Positions 6,700-8,739 of a stretch of 8,739 bases of DNA are shown here, in pieces. The notes under the pieces were generated by a model that saw only the letters and a list, made by a program, of their open reading frames with translations, searched no databases and was not told the origin of the DNA. The stretch spans positions 1 through 8,739 of the forward strand of contig CAYXVG010000126.1 in assembly GCA_964468205.1 (NCBI GenBank). The letters are read 5' to 3'. Every line of letters begins with the position of its first letter. Position 1 is the stretch's first letter. This stretch comes from CAWELS01 sp964468205. Its GTDB lineage: Bacteria > Acidobacteriota > Terriglobia > Bryobacterales > Bryobacteraceae. The position numbers and the translations under genes are program-made.

Positions 6700-7161
6700 C
6701 TATGCGGCTGGATAGAGGTTGGCCGGCCTGGAACGATCGACAGAGAGCGCAAGTGGTCCCGCTGATCCGCTGTTCGCGGCGAGTACCTTGGCGAGCGGCC
6801 GCCAACGGTGCGGTGGATCAATGGCGCGGTAACCTCCGCGGCTCACAACCTCGCCGCAAAGTGGCGGGTCGAAACCGTCGCGGAGGACGAACAGGCGCGG
6901 AGCGGGTTTGAGACCGCAGAGACGTTGCAGGAGGGCGGACCACCAGGCGCCGGCGGCGAGTGCGATATCCACAATGATGATATCGGCCGGCTTCCCGGCA
7001 AACGAGCATTCCCAAGCCTGATGGCCGCCGTTCACAACAAGCAGATCACCAGCGCAACTTCGAAGCTTTCGGTAGAGTGAATCAAGATGAGCCGGCGGCA
7101 AGGCCACAAGCACGAATTCGCCGGAGGCGGTTTCAATGTTCATGCACCGGATCGACGCCAT
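6700..7161 (-). CDS. Degenerate response-regulator receiver protein
   Basis: The 153-aa product reads as a stand-alone receiver (CheY-like) fold. There is a first strand FVLVALPP (16-23), a third strand ending in the usual phospho-acceptor position IIIVDIAL (61-68, D65), a fourth strand PRLFVLRDG (88-96), and the GEVVSRGGYRAIDPP segment (103-117) like the end of many acidobacterial receivers. Two key features are missing: the acidic pair after strand 1 is replaced (ALPPAHLD), and the conserved Lys after strand 5 is Asp115. Phosphorylation in the normal way is therefore doubtful, and it may be a pseudo-receiver working by protein contact. There is no output domain; the last 25 residues are low-complexity. 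The start at 7161 is supported by GGAGGTGAGG (7176-7167), which also contains the stop of the upstream gene. Confidence 0.65.
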   Translation of the reverse strand: MASIRCMNIETASGEFVLVALPPAHLDSLYRKLRSCAGDLLVVNGGHQAWECSFAGKPADIIIVDIALAAGAWWSALLQRLCGLKPAPRLFVLRDGFDPPLCGEVVSRGGYRAIDPPHRWRPLAKVLAANSGSAGPLALSVDRSRPANLYPAA

Positions 7162-7168
7162 GGCAACC

Positions 7169-7393
7169 TCACCTCCGCCGGGCAGCCGACACCCGCTTCG
7201 ATCCGCGTTCGGGACGGACTCTCCGCCCGCTCAACGCGCGGGCACGGCGGTCTCGCCGTATCACGCAGCCCTGATGAACCCGGCGAGCAGGATCTTTCGG
7301 ATCGACGATTGCCTCCGGGTCGAAACGAGCGACCTGACAATTACATATGGAGCAGTAATGCGTTACGAGTTTTGATTCCGTCCTTGCTTTCAT
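7169..7393 (-). CDS. Small zinc-finger-like protein, 74 aa
   Basis: I do not recognise a named family. The 74-aa product has C14-x2-C17 (with C19) in YCSICNCQV and H40-x2-C43 in VHQGC, spaced like a small treble-clef zinc site, followed by a very basic Arg-rich tail (49-74) that could bind nucleic acid. The frame is open upstream to 7588, but the start at 7393 is preferred because it sits just before the conserved-looking part; no strong Shine-Dalgarno is present. Its stop lies 7 bp before the receiver-like start, inside that gene's ribosome site, so translation of the two is probably coupled. It would be the first gene of the operon. A ribosome- or RNA-associated role is inferred only from the tail and the baeRF neighbour. 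Confidence 0.5.
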   Translation of the reverse strand: MKARTESKLVTHYCSICNCQVARFDPEAIVDPKDPARRVHQGCVIRRDRRARALSGRRVRPERGSKRVSAARRR

Positions 7394-7676
7394 GATCAAT
7401 GGTGGCCCTGTGTTGCGCTGACTTGCATCGACCGTCGACTGCCAGGGGCATTCTGATTCACTGGGAGATAGAAACGGGATCTCGGAGACAGCCAGCGACG
7501 CCTCCCGGCAGGGGAAACGCCTGCGTCGTGGCCTGTCGCTCCGGTTGCGCCGGCTCAGTATCCCGGCTTTAAACGTGAAGTACGCCACCAGGTAGCCGAC
7601 TCGTCAAGAATAGAAGCCGGCGGGATCAGTTCCACACCTCCTAGTTCCAGGATCGGCGGACATTAGCGGGGAAACA
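7394..7676. other. Intergenic region without recognised gene
   Basis: No convincing gene is visible on either strand. A local stem CGACGC/GCGTCG (7496-7501/7523-7528) encloses a shorter GGC/GCC pairing, and several CCGG-rich short dyads follow at 7541-7565. AGTTCC occurs twice (7628-7633 and 7644-7649), each beside GGATC. The region should hold the promoter of the minus-strand operon, but I cannot place a clear -35/-10 pair. Confidence 0.4.
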
Positions 7677-7729
7677 AGGTTATCTTTCAGCCGATCGTAC
7701 TGCGGCGATTTCCGGCTGAAAGATAACCT
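7677..7729. repeat. 17-bp perfect inverted repeat
   Basis: AGGTTATCTTTCAGCCG (7677-7693) is the exact reverse complement of 7713-7729. The 19-nt spacer can add four more pairs (ATCG 7694-7697 with CGAT 7706-7709), leaving an 8-nt loop and a 3-nt bulge. There is no following U-tract, so it is not an ordinary intrinsic terminator for either strand. It lies 55 bp before the kinase start. Possible roles are an operator, a REP/MITE-like element, or an mRNA-protecting hairpin in the kinase leader. Confidence 0.85.
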
Positions 7730-7784
7730 GGAACACCCGGGATGCCGGGGCTTACACTGTAGACAGGAGCTGGCCGGAAGCCAT

Positions 7785-8739
7785 ATGTCCCGACCCGCAA
7801 CGGACAGTATCGCCGAGGATCACTTGGCTGACAGAGCACCCAAGTCGCGCTCCGGGCCGGAGCGGAAAGGCAAGGAAAGCGAACGATTACCGGATCCAGA
7901 GCCGGTTACGATCGGTCCGGAAAGATCGATGAGGATGGTCGATTCGATCTTCCGGGGGAAAAGCAAAGTGCGAGTGCTGGTTGCCGCGGCGGGAGTGATT
8001 CTCGCCGAGGCGCTGGCGGATTGGATCGTGAAGCCGAATATCTCGCTCGGCTTTCTCTACATCATTCCCCTCGTTCTGGCAGCCGGCTTCCTCAAGCGCT
8101 GGCAGATCGTGGTTCTGGGAGTCTTCTGCGCACTACTGCGCGAGGCGTTTGCTCCGTCGCCATGGGACGAAGGTCACGTCGCGCGCCTGGTGATGGTGGC
8201 GGGCGCGTTCGCCGGTTCGGCTTTGTTCGTAAGAGAACTGGCCCTCAATCGACAATTGGCAGTCGCGCACAGTCAGGAATTGAAGCGGGAGGTCAGGCTT
8301 CGGCAGGATGCGGAGCAGCAGTTACGCGTCCTGATTGAAAGCAACCCGGCGGCCATCCTCACGGTGAGCGCGGAAGGCCGGATTCTGATGGCCAACGAGG
8401 CGGCACGTCAACTCCTGAGGTCCGAGAGCCTGGAAGGTGAAATGGTCGCCAGCTATATGCCCGCGCTGGCTCATGTTCCGCACGCCCGCGACACAGAGGA
8501 ATGCTTCCAAACAACGATGGAATGCACCGGCCAGACTAAGACCGGAAGTCCGTTCCTGGCGCAGGTTTGGTTTTCCACATACATTACGGAATCGGGTCCC
8601 CGGCTGGCGGCGATCGTGTTGGACTCCTCGGAGCATCTCCGGGACCGCGAAGGCTTGGGCCTGATGTCGCTGATGACGTCATCCCGGGTCGTGGTTTCCG
8701 CAATGCTGCATGAGGTCCGGAACTTGTCCGTGGCGGCGA
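7785..8739 (+). CDS. Membrane PAS-domain sensor histidine kinase, 3' truncated by window
   Basis: 318 codons are visible and the frame is open to the last base, so the ATP-binding domain lies outside the window. Residues 1-60 are a hydrophilic, charged N-terminus. Residues 62-150 contain about four hydrophobic helices with short loops, an integral-membrane sensor region of the small kind common in Acidobacteriota (LGFLYIIPLVLAAGF, 88-102). A helical linker (150-183) follows, then a PAS-like domain (about 181-285; IESNPAAILTVSAEGRILMAN). The H-box SAMLHEVRN (305-313) has the phospho-acceptor H309, of the NtrB-like HExRN type but with Leu where Pro usually follows. GGAAG (7776-7780) is only 4 nt before the ATG; a later start at residue 49 or 51 would keep all domains. 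The kinase is divergent from the zinc-finger/receiver/baeRF operon, so it might be a functional partner of the receiver, but the receiver is degenerate. Confidence 0.8.
   Translation, partial: MSRPATDSIAEDHLADRAPKSRSGPERKGKESERLPDPEPVTIGPERSMRMVDSIFRGKSKVRVLVAAAGVILAEALADWIVKPNISLGFLYIIPLVLAAGFLKRWQIVVLGVFCALLREAFAPSPWDEGHVARLVMVAGAFAGSALFVRELALNRQLAVAHSQELKREVRLRQDAEQQLRVLIESNPAAILTVSAEGRILMANEAARQLLRSESLEGEMVASYMPALAHVPHARDTEECFQTTMECTGQTKTGSPFLAQVWFSTYITESGPRLAAIVLDSSEHLRDREGLGLMSLMTSSRVVVSAMLHEVRNLSVAA

Noticed and set aside
6657..6821. N-terminal extension of the baeRF ORF
   Set aside because: It overlaps the end of the receiver-like gene, shows no family similarity, and the Met at 6656 has its own AGGA.
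7394..7588. N-terminal extension of the zinc-finger ORF to 139 aa
   Set aside because: The extra 65 residues are low-complexity and Arg/Ser-rich with no ribosome site.
7480..7620. c-di-GMP-I (GEMM) riboswitch, suggested by AACC, GCCACG and GGTAGCC-like pieces
   Set aside because: The tetraloop hairpin after AAACC and the GACGCAAAGCC block are absent on both strands.

Overview
The window is GC-rich and reads like an Acidobacteriota chromosome, most likely near Bryobacterales/Solibacter. This is inferred from the gene set: a CE15 glucuronoyl esterase, a Tat-exported DUF1080 protein, an IlvD/Edd sugar-acid dehydratase, a baeRF-type protein and a large PAS sensor kinase. There is no rRNA or other decisive marker. 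I see no phage, IS, CRISPR or tRNA.

Region 1 (1-734) has no protein gene. It opens inside a 157-bp tandem repeat (1-301) whose unit is itself a diverged dimer of about 78 nt. A promoter-like element and a well-formed 6S RNA (about 410-612) follow, then the leader of the next gene. The 6S RNA shows a long closing stem, a central bubble with the small 3'-side hairpin, and a terminal arm with E. coli-like sequence blocks. Region 2 (735-1752) encodes a YmdB/TIGR00282 metallophosphoesterase and a 46-aa single-span membrane peptide.

Region 3 (1797-5452) is a carbohydrate-related neighbourhood of three separately transcribed genes: a secreted CE15 esterase (+), a convergent DUF1080 protein (-), and a divergently started [Fe-S] sugar-acid dehydratase (+). 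Together they suggest plant-polysaccharide use: ester cleavage outside the cytoplasm, 3-keto-sugar handling in the periplasm, and sugar-acid dehydration in the cytoplasm. All three starts lack a good Shine-Dalgarno but carry a -10-like hexamer 6-8 nt before the ATG, which suggests leaderless mRNAs.

Region 4 (5406-7393, minus strand) is a compact three-gene operon: a 74-aa zinc-finger-like protein, a degenerate response-regulator receiver, and a baeRF (bacterial relative of eRF1) protein with a zinc ribbon. The baeRF tail runs 47 bp antisense into the dehydratase gene. This operon is the best candidate for an undescribed module. Region 5 (7394-8739) is an intergenic stretch with a 17-bp perfect inverted repeat, then a divergent membrane PAS histidine kinase cut by the window end just after its H-box.
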